Shown: positions 8,330-20,001 of the stretch, piece after piece
Numbering within the stretch: position 1 is the stretch's first letter
How the letters are laid out: the number at the start of each line of letters is the position of its first letter
Source: Posidonia oceanica
Lineage: Eukaryota > Streptophyta > Magnoliopsida > Alismatales > Posidoniaceae
NCBI GenBank assembly: GCA_037176725.1
Contig: JAZBRS010000014.1
Span: 75,498,501-75,562,500, forward strand
DNA: 64,000 nt
Direction: 5' to 3'
Translations under genes and position numbers: made by a program
Notes under the pieces: generated by a model
Seen by the model: only the letters and a program-made list of their open reading frames with translations
The model's database searches: none
Told to the model about the DNA's origin: nothing

Positions 8330-11300
8330 TGTTGACACCCCATCTTGGCAGGCTTGGATCCTTGGAGCCCTCCTGATGATTGCTGGACTCAAACCCCAAA
8401 ACCAAACCCTAATCCTCTTCTTTACCCCCCAAAATCAGCCCATCTTGACCTAAGCCTTTACCCCTCTTTCCAAGCTCAAAACCTAACCAAAACCCATAGG
8501 AAAACCCACCAACACTCACTTAACAAGCCTACCCAAGAACCCAGAAATTTCCAAACCTAGACCATTCCCAAAAACCCTAGAAAATCTAGGCAAAACTCCC
8601 CTTTTTCTACACCTTGAAACCCCTCCAAAACCTTCTTAGAATCAAACCAAAACTTCAGGAGCAACACCTCAAACCCTAGACTACCCACTCATCAATTTTC
8701 ACCCCATTCCAAGACCCTTAAGACCCCCTTTCATCCAAATTATCCTTTTCTCTCTCCGAGATTATCATTTTCTCTCTCCTCTCTCTCTCCTGATTATCAT
8801 CTCTCTTTTCATCCCCTTCTTGCCCTTTTTCCGGCCGTGCTGTGGGCCCCCTTTGTGCTTCTATCCCTTCTCTATCTTATTCCTATTTTTACTTTATTTT
8901 TAACATTTTCCCTGAATTTTAAAAAATCATTTCCCTCCAACTCATCTCTTTCCTTTTTATTTCTCCCTTTTTCTCTTTTCTTCCTCCTTCTCCTTTCCTT
9001 TTCTTTCTTTTACTAAAATCCATAAAAAGCCCTAAAGATCTGTAAAACCCCAAAATATAAAAGAAACAAATCAGAACCCTAAGAAAAACAATTAAAAAAC
9101 ATTAAACAAGCAATTAAAAACCTAAACTTAACTAAATCAAACTAAAAGGAAAACCAAGCATGTAAGCTAAAAAATGCAAAACAAATCAAAAGAAAACACT
9201 GAAAAATCAAAGAAAAAAACTAAAATAAAACCGAAACCCACCAAAGGTAAAAATCCCATCAGAAGAATTAAAAAACAAACCTTAAAAAGAAGAATCAAAA
9301 AACAAACACTAAAACAAGTAATTAAAGAAGCAAAAGACTTAACCTAACAAACCTAAGAAAAAGCAAGTTAAAAAAACTTAATTAAAAGGAAAATAAAAAC
9401 ACACTTAAAAGACTTGAAAACACCCCATCAAATCAGAGAAATCTAACTAAAAACTCCAAGAAAAAAATCAACAAATAAAAACCAAAGCATAATTTGAAAG
9501 ACTTAAGAAAAGAAAACCCTAGAAGACTAAAACTAAAAACCCAAAAACAATCCTGATTAATACGAAAATAAATCCTAAAAAATCCTAATCAATATCCTAA
9601 ATGCTTAACAAGGGAAACACAATTTTTCAAACAATTTAAAACAAGGTTTAACAAACATTTAATCAAATGAAAACCAATTAAAAGCAAAACCAAAACCCTA
9701 AAACCCTAATCAGGCCCAAAACACATTAATCAACCCAAAATGATCATTAAAAAATCTAATTAAAATCCTAATTCACAACACAGCCTTCCTAGTATTTTTA
9801 CTTATTTTTAGTTCATTTATATTAATTTTATTTCCCCACTCTACCCCTTCTTTCTTTCTTATTTCTCTTCTTTCTTTCTTTCTTTTCCTTACTGGGCCCG
9901 TCGGCCCATTTCTCTTTTTCCTTCTTTTTTTTTCCTTCTTTTTCTCGGCCCACAGCACAGTCCGGCCCGCCTTTCTTCTTTCTCCTTCCTCTTCCCTCCG
10001 CTGGCATTTCCACCGGTTTTCTCTCCCGCGAGCGGCCTGCAACAGAGTTCCCTCCACCCATTCAAATTCGAAGTCCTCCATCCTATCACCTACAGCAGCT
10101 CGCCGCCTCTCTTCCATCTCAGCGCCAATTCCGGAAGCTTTCAATGCCGGTCGCCTCGCCGTCTCCTGTCTGCTGCAGTGCCGCCGATTGAATTCAAATT
10201 CAGCAGCGCGCCAGCGGCCAGCTCCTCCTCATATAAGCTTCCGTCCATTCGTTCAGAGCATCTTCTTCGGTGGGCAATCAGTGTGAGCAATCAGAGAGAA
10301 CCAGTGTCAGCAAAACCAGAGATCGAACCCAACTTCCTTCACCGGAGCGACCTCCCTTCTTCCTCCTCTTCACCTTCTAATTCCAGAGGAGAGAGTGAGA
10401 AAAGAGTGCCTGAGTGTCCTCCTTGGCATCCCGGAGAGAGGCCTCCAATTCCCCAGCATCCTCCACCCAAATTCTTCTCCTTTTCCCCCTGAAATCCACA
10501 GCCAACCGACCTCTTCATTTTCCAGTAAACCAAAACCTTTCCCAGCCTTCACACTTCTCCAAATTGCTCCCCCAAATCCACCCAGCAACCAGCCTTCATT
10601 CCTCCACCATTTCACGGCCATTCCCCCACTGAAATCACCCCAGAAATCCACCTGAAAAGCCAACTGAACCCAACCTAACTCTCTTCTCAATTCCCTTCGC
10701 TCCAGTCCACCACTTCCCATCAAACTCCACCCAGATAATCACCAGACATCCACCTTTCCAGAGCACCAGACCTCCAGCCCTCTCCCTTACCACAGGCCGA
10801 GAGCAACACAACAAACACTTGCCTTCTCCACTGATCAAAAACCGACCCAACCTCCAAATCTTCTCCACGCTCTCCAGAAGCCCAATCCAACAATCCAGAA
10901 CCGTTCCCCGGACCTCCAGCAATCCCCTGGAGGATCCCATCCAACCTGAGGAGCAGCAAACAACTTCCCCCACCTCCGGCTACCACCTGTGGACCCAAAG
11001 TTACTGAATCGCCGCCTGAGCTTCGAAGCTCGCGTCCGGACGACTGGGAAGCACCAGAAGAACATTCTGAAGCAGCTCCAGCCCTCGCGAGCAGCCGGCG
11101 ACGCCCGCAGCGACCAGACGACCATCGCCGGCCAGCTCCGACACTGCTGAGGTCGGGAGGACGCTCCAGACACGGACACAGGTATTTTCTTACCTTCCCC
11201 GCTCTCTCTCCTCCTCCTGCTGCTTCCCCGCCTTTCAGAGTCAGCTTCCAAGCCTTCCTGCTCCGTCCTCGACTCGCCGGTCTTCCTGTCTTCTCCGGCG

Positions 11301-13097
11301 CCGGTCCCCTGATCTCCGGACGCTCCGGCCAGCAGAACGGACTCCCGACGATCTCCAGAGCTCCGCACAGACGCCGACAACCTCCTCTGCCGATCAACAC
11401 CCCCCGCAGCCCTCCTGTGCCGGTGGTGGTGAGCGCCGGTGGCTCACTGCTACAGTGCCAGCCACCGCCGGCCAAACACTGTGCTTTTATTTTTCTGTTT
11501 GTATAGTTTATGTGTGAATATTGCATATCTGCCTTAAGTTATCTCATTTTTACGTTTTAGTCCTCTGTTCATTTAATCAGCTTAGTTTTTAATTAAATAT
11601 CATGCTAAATTGCTCTGAATATCTGTGCTTTTCAGTATTTGCTTTTCAGTCCTTTTACTGTGCTGTGCTGTTGTATTATTTTGCATTTCAGCCCCTCTGT
11701 TTTCGATTTTTGCACTTAGGTCCCGCAGTAAATCAGTTCATTTAATTGCATATAGTTTACCAAATGAAATTGCATTCTGCATCCCTGCATGTTTTTGATT
11801 TTGCATATAGGTCCATGCACTGTAGTAACTTAGGTTTTATTTTTAATTTTTGCATACTGCGTTACATATTTTCCCCCCTGTTTTTGCATATTTGCATTTA
11901 GGTCCATTTTAAATGGACAGTAACTATTTGCATGCATTTTTGCTTACTGCATTGCATTTTGGCCCCTGTTTTTTTAAAAAATCGCACATCAGTCATTTTC
12001 AATGTTTTCAGAGCATATTTACCATACAAAATCGCATATTTGACCCCTGCATGATTCAAAAATCACACATAGGTCCCTGCATCTTTTAAAAACCATATAA
12101 AAAGACTGTTTTGCCCCTAAAGTTGCATCTTAGCTCCTATGCTTACAAAATTGCATGTAGACCCTCTACTTGCATTCCCAGACTCCCCAGAACCCTGTTT
12201 TCTGGAAAATTTGCATTTTAGACCCTAGTTTTTTCCAAAATTGCACTCTGATTTCTTTTGTTTTCAAAACTTCTTCCAATGCATACCCTCTTTTCAAATA
12301 AGCTTTCTGAACCCAGTCTTTCGCAAAATAACCCTCTGCCCTCTCCTGTTTTCAAAAACCTCCTCTGTGGACCCCATCTTTTGTGAAAATTTGCATTTTA
12401 GCCCCTCTTCTTTTCCAAAAATGCTTTTGAATTCCTGTCTTTTCCAAATTTGTTCCCCTTGTTTCTTCTTGCTTGTGCATGCATTCTGCATTCATTTAGC
12501 CTTGCATTTTAGCATCCCTCTGCACACACTAAGCACTTTTAGCTCCCCTTCACCTGGGAGGACCTTTTGCACACCCCTAGGACCTCCTGAACACCTAGAT
12601 CTGCTCTTCTCCCCTGTTCTGGCCTTCCTGCCTTGAAGCTGCGATATCTTCCGATCCGGCCGTTGGATCTTCTCAAGTAAGCTGCCCAGGCGACCGCAGC
12701 GAAGCGCTCTTCAGCATGAACCAGACAGATCTCAGATCAGGCTCCCAGATTTCCAGGTATGTCCTCCTGAACTCCTGCATTGCATTCATTTGCATGCCAT
12801 TTGCATAGTTTTCCTCGTTTTCGATTTCTGTCTCTTTGAGCATGTAGAATAGGGCCTCCTCTTCTTGTCTATCAACTCAGATCTCCGTTTCGCGTTTCCC
12901 TATGTGTTTTGTGTTGAGTTTTCCCTGGATTTACCACTTAATGTGACTTTCTTCCCCCTTTTCCACGATCCGATCGCATCGCGAGCTTTGGGCAGCATGC
13001 GAGACACACCGTGGAACGGTTTAGTGGGAAATGGTCGTAAGAGAGGTGGTAATCCCCCCGTTTGCTCACTCTCCCCTTTGTAGGTCTTCACACCTAC
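8330..13097 (+). repeat. 3' LTR of the Tat element, first part
   Basis: It begins TGTTGACACCCCATC after the polypurine tract and runs colinearly with the solo LTR at 13098: C/T-rich tracts (8745-8820), an A-rich gene-free stretch (9010-9780), a GC-rich part (9960-11460), then T-rich DNA full of GCAT words. A block at 12640-12770 is nearly identical to 17120-17260. It is cut at CCTAC (13093-13097) by the solo LTR and resumes at 19251. Open frames inside it (for example 10720-11526 minus) are by-products of GC-rich composition. Joined length is about 5.77 kb. Confidence 0.88.
13093..13097. repeat. Target-site duplication, left copy (solo LTR)
   Basis: CCTAC directly before TGTTGACACC. The same five bases follow the far end of the solo LTR at 19246-19250. 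Confidence 0.9.
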
Positions 13098-16000
13098 TGT
13101 TGACACCCCATTTTGACAGGCTGGATTGTTTGGAACCTTCCGGTGGCTGCTGGACCCGAATCTAGACCCAAACCTACACCTCCCTCTCCTTCTTTCCCCT
13201 CAAAACAAGTCCAAACCTGACCTAGGATTACCCCCCTTTCCCGAACCTGAAAACCAACCAAAATCCATAGGAAAACTCACCCCTGATGACTTAGCCAACC
13301 CGCCAAAAAGCCTGCAAAATCTCAAACCAGACCCCTCCCAAAAACCCTAGGAAACTTAGGCAAAAATACCCTTTTTCTACACCTCAAAACCCCTCCAGAA
13401 CTTCCTCAAAACGAAACCAAAACTTTGGGACCAAAACTAGAAACTCTAGACCCCACACCCGCCAAATTTCACCCCTTTCCGAGACCTCTAAGACCCCCTT
13501 TTGGCCAAATTATCGTTTTCTCTCTCCGGGATTATCGTTTTCTCTCTCCTCTCTCTCTCCTGATTATCGCCTCCCTTTTCATCCCCTTCTTGCCCTTTTT
13601 CTGGCTTGGCTGTGGACCCCCTTTGTACTCCCATCCCTTCTCTACCTTATTCCTATTTTTATTTTATTTTTAGCATTTTCCCTGAATTTTAAAAATCTTT
13701 TCTCTCAAACCTATCTCTTTCCCCTTTTATTCCCTTTTTTTCCTTTTCTTCTTCTTTTTTCTTTTCCTTCTTCTTTCTTTTGAAAAATCCATGAAAATCC
13801 TTAAAAATCTGTAAAATCCCAAAACATAAAAGAAACAAATCAGAATTCCAAGAAAATCAACTAAAAAAACATTAAATAAGTAATTAAAAACTCAAACTTA
13901 ATTAAATCAAGCTAAAAAGGAAACCAGGCATGCGAACTAAAAAATGCAAAACAAACTAAAAGAAAATACTGTAAAATCAAGTAAAAAACTGAAATAAAGT
14001 CAGAACTTACCAAAAATAAAAACCCCACTAAAAGAATTAAAAAACAAACCCTAAAGAGAAGAATTAAAAGTCAAACACTAAAACAAATAATTAAAGGAGG
14101 CAAAAGACTTAACCTAATAAACATAAGAAAAAACAACACAAAACTTAATTAAAAAAGGAAAAGAAAATACAGTTAAAAGACTTAAGAACACTTAATCAAA
14201 CCAGGAAAAAACCTAACTAAAAAAAACATCAAGAGAAACTAACAAAATAAAAATCAAACATAATTCAAAAGACTTAAGAAAGAAAATCCCAAAAGACTAA
14301 AACTAAAAAAGGCCCAAAACCCACTCTAATTAGCCTAAAATAAATCCTAAAAATCCTAATTAACATCCTAAAATACTTAACAAGAAAACACAATTTTAAA
14401 AACAATTTAAAAGAGTTTAACCAACACCTAATCAAATGGAAAACAAATTAAAAACAAAATAAAGCCCTAAAACCCTAATCAAGCCTAAAACACACTAATT
14501 AACCTAAAAACAGTCATTAAAAAAATCCAATTAAACACCTAACCTACAACCCAACTCATCTAATATTTTTGTTTATTTTTATCTTTTTTTCCCTATTTTA
14601 TTTCCCTCCTTCCTCCCATCTTTCTTTCTTTCTTCCTTTTTATCTTCTCTTTTCTTCCTTACTGGGCTCATCAGCCCGTTTCATTTTTTTCTCCTTTTTT
14701 TCAAATCCCGCAGTCCGGCCCACAGCTACAGCCTTCATCTTCTTCCTTCCCTCCTCCCGCAGGTCTACAGTATCCGCTGGCCTGCTACAGTTCTGCCACA
14801 GCAGCTGCAACGCCAGCCCCTGTCACCGCAGACCTGCGCTTGCACGTCTCTGCCGGACCGGACCGGCGTGCGCCGCACCGCGTCCGTGCTTCCTGCCACC
14901 GCCCCTCCGCATTAATTCGCCACAGCCAGGCCTGCAAGAAACCAGAGTTTTAAGAGCCAAAAACCAGAGGAGAAAAAGAGGAGAGTTCATCGGGAGAGAA
15001 GGGAGGTTTCCAGAACGCAATTCCCAGCGAAAGTGAGAGCCGTTCCTCCTCAGAAGTCCACCGAAAAACTCAGATTTTCCACCTCTTCCTTCCGCAGCAA
15101 ACCAGAGCCCAAAACTCCTCCAGAACAACCCGGAATTCACCCCCGAGTTTCACCCAAAAGCCTCTGGCAATCCTTCCCCTCCTTCCCACAGCGAAACGAA
15201 CCCCCATTTCGCCAAAAACCTCCTAAAACCCAGACCGAACCCAACTGGAACCCATTTGAAAATTCCCCGCATCTCAGGCTGCTTCCTCTCCCCAAACCTC
15301 CCCCAGACACTCGCCAAGACTCCACCTACCAGAAGCACCTGGCCTTCGGCCTTCCCCCCAACCACAGGCGAAACGCCCCATTACAAACACTTTGCTCCGG
15401 TTTTGTCCAAAACTCACTCCACCGACAAACTCCACCCACAGTCTCCAGAACCGCTGTTTGACCCTCCAGACCCACCCTCCGAACCACCAGCAAGCCACCG
15501 GTGCCCTCCATTCGGCCCCGAGACCAGGGAACATCCCTACCCATCTGCTGCAACTTTCAGCGTACCCACTGGAGCTGAATCCTTCTCCGAGCTGCAGAAC
15601 TCCGTTCCAGGCGTCTAGCGAGCACCGGAGGACTCTACGAAGTAGGCCCGAGCGTTCGCAGGCCGTCGACAACCCCTCCGTCAGCCGGACGAACCTCACC
15701 GGTATCTACAGAACCTACCGACGTCGGGGGGACGCTCTGGACAGCGCAACAGGTATGTTTTCCTTCCCTCAGCCTCTGCATCCTCCCCTCTTGCTTCTCC
15801 ACCCCTCGGAAAGGGGTTCTGCGGCCGTTTTCGCGAAGGTCAGCGCCGTCGCTGACCTTCTTCCCCGACGAGCTCGACGCTCGTCCCGCCGCGCCGAGCT
15901 GCAGAACGACCCCCCGTCGGTCGCCCTAGCTCCGCGCGGCCGCCAAAACTTCGACCGTGGTCTCCGTTCCCTCCGACAGCGCCTCTTCTCGCCGAACAGC

Positions 16001-17303
16001 CTTCGGGCCAGTCCAGACCTCCGGTGGCTCTTTAGCACCACTCCAGGCCACGTCGCCGCTCGCCGAACGTCTCCCGCGCTCCGCCGGGACCTGGCGACTC
16101 TCCCCCGCCAGTCTGCTTCGCCGTCAGCAGCTATTTGCCCCCTTTGTCGGCCACTGGTAGCAGCTGCTACAGTGGCCGACGACTGCGTTTCTACTGTAGC
16201 TTAATTTTGTTTAACTTAGCTATTTTACCCTAGTATTGCATATTTGGTATGAACTTCTGTTATTTTGCATTCTGGTCCCTTATTCAATTTAATCTGCTCA
16301 TTTCTGTGTTAAAACCATATTAAATTGCATGAACTGTTTGTATTTTTCTGTATTTGCATGTTGGTCCATTTACTATGCGTTTCAGTTATAAAATATTATG
16401 CTTTAGTCCCTCTGCTTTACATTATTGCACTTGGGTCCTGTTTTAAATCAGTCTATTTAATTGCATGTATTTTACCATATAAAATTGCATTCTGGGCCCC
16501 TCTAGTTTTTTATATTTACTGTCTGATCCTCTGAACTGTAGTAACTTAGGTTTTATTTCTGATTTTTGCATACTGCATTGCACTTTTTACCTCCTGCCTT
16601 TGCATATTTGCATTTAGATCCATTCTAAATGGACAGTACCCCTTTTGCATGCATATTAGCTTACTACATTGCATTTTCAACCCTGCATCTCTTAAAAATT
16701 GCATATCAGTCCTGTCCCTTATTTTTCAGAGCATGTTTTCCATATAAAATTGCATTTTTGACCCTTGCATGATTTAAAAATCACGCATAGAGCCTTGCAT
16801 CTTTCAAAAACCATGTAAAAAGACTGTTTTGCCCCTAAGTTGCATTTTAACTCCTATGCTTGCGAAAATTGCATGTAAACCTTCCACTAGAATTCCTAGA
16901 CTCCCCAGAACCCTGTTTTCTGGAAAATTTACATTTTAGCCCCTTTCTTTTTCAAAAATGCTTTGAACTCCTGTTATTCCCGAATCGCTTTTCCTTGTCT
17001 TCTCTTGCTTTGCATGCATTCTGCATTCATCTAGTCTTGCATTTTAGCATCCCCTTTTGCACATCCCTAGGGCCTCCTGAGCACTTAGATTTGTTCTTCT
17101 CCCCTGTTCTGGCCCTTCTGCTCCGAAGGTGCGATATCTTTCAATCCGACCGTTGGATCTCCTCAAGTAAGCTGCCCAGGCGACCGCAGCGAAGCGCTCT
17201 TCAGCATGGACCAAGCAGATCTCCGATCAGACTCCCGGATCTCCAGGTATGTCCTCCTGAACCCTGCACTGCATTCATTTGCATGCCATTTGCATAGTTT
17301 TGC

Positions 17304-18556
17304 GTGTCCTTTAGTTTTTTCGCCTCGTTTTGCGTGCAGTCTTGTTTTCTCGCTCCGTTTTGCGTGCCTCTTCTTTGTCTTGCACCGTTTTGCGTGCCCT
17401 TTAGTTTTCTCGTCTCGTTTTGCGTGCAGTCTTGTTTTCTCACACCGTTTTGCGTGCCGCCTCTTTGTCTTGCACCGTTTTGCGTGCCCTTTAGTTTTCT
17501 CGCCTCGTTTTGCGTGCAGTCTTGATTTCTCGCTCCGTTTTGCGTGCCGCCTCTTTGTCTTGCACCGTTTTGCGTGCCCTTTAGTCTTCTCGCCTCGTTT
17601 TGCGTGCAGTCTTGATTTCTCGCTCAGTTTTGCCTGCCGCCTCTTTGTCTTGCACCGTCTTGCGTGCTTCTAAGTTTTCTCGCTCCGTTTTGCGTGCTTT
17701 CAAGTTTTCTCGCTCCGTTTTGGGTGCCGCTTCTTTGTCTTGCACCGTTTTGCGTGCCCTTTGGTTTTCTCGCCTCGTTTTGCGTGTAGTCTTGTTTTCT
17801 CGCTCCGTTTTGCGTGCCGCCTCTTTGTCTTGCACCGTTTTGCGTGCCCTTTAGTCTTCTCGCCTCGTTTTGTGTGCAGTCTTGATTTCTCGCTCCGTTT
17901 TGCGTGCCGCCTCTTTGTCTTGCACTGTCTTGCGTGCTTCTAAGTTTTCTCGCTCCGTTTTGCGTGCCCTTTAGTTTTTTCGTCTCGTTTTGCGTGCAGT
18001 CTTGTTTTTCCTCTCCGTTTTGCGTGCCGCTTCTTTGTCTTGTACCGTTTTGCGTGTCCTTTAGTTTTTTCGCCTCGTTTTGCTGCAGTCTTGTTTTCCC
18101 GCTCCGTTTTGCGTGCCGCTTCTTTGTCTTGCGCCGTTTTGCGTGTCCTTTAGTTTTTTCGCCTCGTTTTGCGTGCAGTCTTGTTTTCCCGCTCCGTTTT
18201 GCGTGCTGCTTCTTTGTCTTGCGCCGTTTTGCGTGCCCTTTAGTTTTTTCGCCTCGTTTTGCGTGCAGTCTTGTTTTCCCGCTCCGTTTTGCATGCCGCT
18301 TCTTTGTCTTGCACCGTTTTGCGTGCCCTTTAGTTTTTTTCGCCTCGCTTTGCGTGCAGTCTTGTTTTCCCGCTTCGTTTTGCGTGCCGCTTCTTTGTCT
18401 TGCACCGTTTTGCGTGCCCTTTAGTTTTTTTCGCCTCGTTTTGCGTGCAGTCTTGCTTTCCCGCCTGTTTTGCGTGCCGGTTTTGTTCTTTTGCTCCGTT
18501 CCGCGTGCCTTTCTGGTTTCTCGCCTTCTTTTGCGTGTTTGCGCCGTTTTCCCTTG
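17304..18556. repeat. 30-bp tandem repeats in 90-bp higher-order units, inside the solo LTR
   Basis: Every 30-bp unit starts CGTTTTGCGTGC. Three variants alternate: one continuing CCTTTAGTTTTCTCGCCT, one AGTCTTGTTTTCTCGCTC and one CGCCTCTTTGTCTTGCAC. They form an A-B-C period of 90 bp for roughly 14 rounds, with local losses. Because 30 is a multiple of three, the array stays open in several frames on both strands. The long apparent proteins there, such as 17624-18559 on the minus strand, are not genes. Confidence 0.92.
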
Positions 18557-18823
18557 CATGTCAATCGCATCGCATGGCTCTCTCGCTGTTTCGCTTTTTT
18601 CGCCTGCATTTGCATATAGGGCGATGATGCTTACTGTCCGGAGTTCTCACGAGCCAGGTTCCGCCCGGTTCGGAACACAGACAGCGTTGCTGAGCGCTTA
18701 GGTTGCACGTTTACTTCCTTGCATCGTCTTTCATCACTTAGAGCACACCTTTGAGCATTTAGACAGGCATTCATTGGCACTTAGGCATTCAAAGTCTGCA
18801 TTTCCCTACATATGCGAGCATAA

Positions 18824-18937
18824 GCCTAGAAAGACCGATTCTCGGGCGTGTCGGGGGTGCCTAACACCTTCCCCGCGCGTAACAGGAGTCCTTACCCCCT
18901 CTTGGCCCGCAATGACCATATTGCCCTTGTCCTAGGC
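18824..18937 (+). repeat. Conserved LTR block (copy in solo LTR)
   Basis: A roughly 110-bp stretch containing TCGGGGGTGCCTAACACCTT and GGCCCGCAATGACCATA. It matches 19886-20001 in the outer LTR and, reversed, 23410-23527 in the LTR piece inside the copia element. It is better preserved than its surroundings. Its role is unknown. Confidence 0.85.
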
Positions 18938-19245
18938 ACGAGTCACATCATTTGCATTCATTTGCATCTCATTTCTTTTGCATTGCCCTGCATTGCATCT
19001 TTTGCTTGGTTTTGCGCGATTATTCACGCATTTCCCTGGTTTTCCTCGTCTTCCGATTTAATAGACTTGGTGGCGACTCCGATTTTGTCTTATCTTCTTC
19101 TTTTCTTTCCCTTTTCCCCTTTTTTAAATGTCTTCGAGTTAGGTCTTCCTTCTCGAACATAGCCGCTAATAGTGAGCCTGATTCCGATCGGTACACGCGA
19201 GCTTTGGCAACGTGCATGGACGATCCGAACACTGGGATCGCTACA

Positions 19246-19250
19246 CCTAC
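19246..19250. repeat. Target-site duplication, right copy (solo LTR)
   Basis: CCTAC directly after the terminal CTACA of the solo LTR, matching 13093-13097. Confidence 0.9.
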
Positions 19251-19370
19251 CTTGGGTGGTCCTAAACAATGTCTGTTCTTACACGCACATTGTCTTGCTC
19301 CTCTTTGGCATCTTCTAATCTTTTCTTTGCATTTAGCATTCGCACAGCTTTCCGAGGTTTTATCACGCTG

Positions 19371-19620
19371 TTTTGGCACCGTTTTGCGTGCCCGTTCTCG
19401 TTTTGGCACCGTTTTGCGTGCCTGCTTTGTCTTTCGCGTCGTTTTGCTCGCTCGCCCTGTTTTTGGCACAGTTTTGCATGCCCGTCACCGTCTTTTGCAC
19501 CGATTTGCGTGCCGCCTTGCTTTCTCGCCCGTTTTGCCTGCCGACCTTGTCTTTTTGCACCGTTTTGCGCGTTTTCTTGTTTTTTGCCTCGTTTTGCGTG
19601 CTTTACGCCGTTTTCCCTTG
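19371..19620. repeat. Degenerate 30-bp repeats in the outer LTR
   Basis: About eight diverged 30-31 bp units of the CGTTTTGCGTGC type. They are related to the large array in the solo LTR but are neither expanded nor arranged in the 90-bp order. Confidence 0.8.
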
Positions 19621-19885
19621 CATGCCGATTGCATTGCATGGTTTTACCGTTGTTTCGCTTTTTCGCTTGCATTTGCATATAGGACTGTGATGCTTACTGC
19701 TTGGAGTTCTCACGAGCTAGGTTTCGCCCGGTTCGGAACACAGACAGCGTAGCTGAGCATTTAGAAAGCACGTTTACTTTCCTTGCTTTGCCTCTCCCCA
19801 CTTAGAGCACACCTTGAGCATTCATTTAGGCATTCATAGGCACATAGGCATTCAATCCTGCATTTCCCTGCGTATGCAAGCGTAA

Positions 19886-20001
19886 GCCTAGAAAGACCGA
19901 TTTTCGGGCGTGTCGGGGGTGCCTAACACCTTCCCCGCACGTAACAGGAGTCCTTGCCCTGTCTTTTGGCCCGCAATGACCATACTGCCCTTATCCTAGG
20001 C
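19886..20001 (+). repeat. Conserved LTR block (copy in outer LTR)
   Basis: Second copy of the block described at 18824-18937. It differs by scattered substitutions only. Confidence 0.85.

Larger units (their letters stand above)
13098..19245 (+). mobile_element. Solo LTR of the Tat family, 6148 bp, nested in the older LTR
   Basis: It starts TGTTGACACCCCATTTTG and ends GGGATCGCTACA, with 5-bp duplicates CCTAC on both sides. It contains no internal region, so it is what remains after recombination between the two LTRs of a complete element. It shares the layout of the surrounding LTR (C/T-rich, A-rich, GC-rich, GCAT-rich, 110-bp conserved block, terminal CTACA). It differs in the GC-rich part and by a large 30-bp repeat array at 17304-18556. 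No functional coding sequence is expected in it. Confidence 0.92.

Noticed and set aside
9690..9715. Telomere-like AAACCCTAAAACCCTAATC words (also near 14465)
   Set aside because: Only two or three imperfect units in an A-rich LTR stretch, repeated in the sister LTR. Not an interstitial telomere array.
10370..11526. Open frames of 100-270 codons in GC-rich DNA (for example 10720-11526 minus)
   Set aside because: They lie inside an LTR, overlap in several frames and strands, and show no conserved domain. The matching zone in the solo LTR has different frames.
8330..13110. 8330 and 13098 as the two LTR starts of one 4.8-kb element
   Set aside because: Both are followed by the same long LTR layout, only the second has paired 5-bp duplications, and the first resumes after 19250. 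Nesting explains the data.
15274..16204. Open frames of 140-270 codons in both strands
   Set aside because: Same reason: GC-rich LTR sequence, proline/arginine/serine-rich products, not conserved between the two LTRs.
17206..18701. Long open frames on both strands (up to 311 codons) with repetitive Cys/Phe/Arg or Gln/Asn/Gly/Lys patterns
   Set aside because: They follow from a 30-bp tandem repeat, a multiple of three, which leaves several frames open. The protein patterns simply mirror the repeat and the region is part of an LTR.
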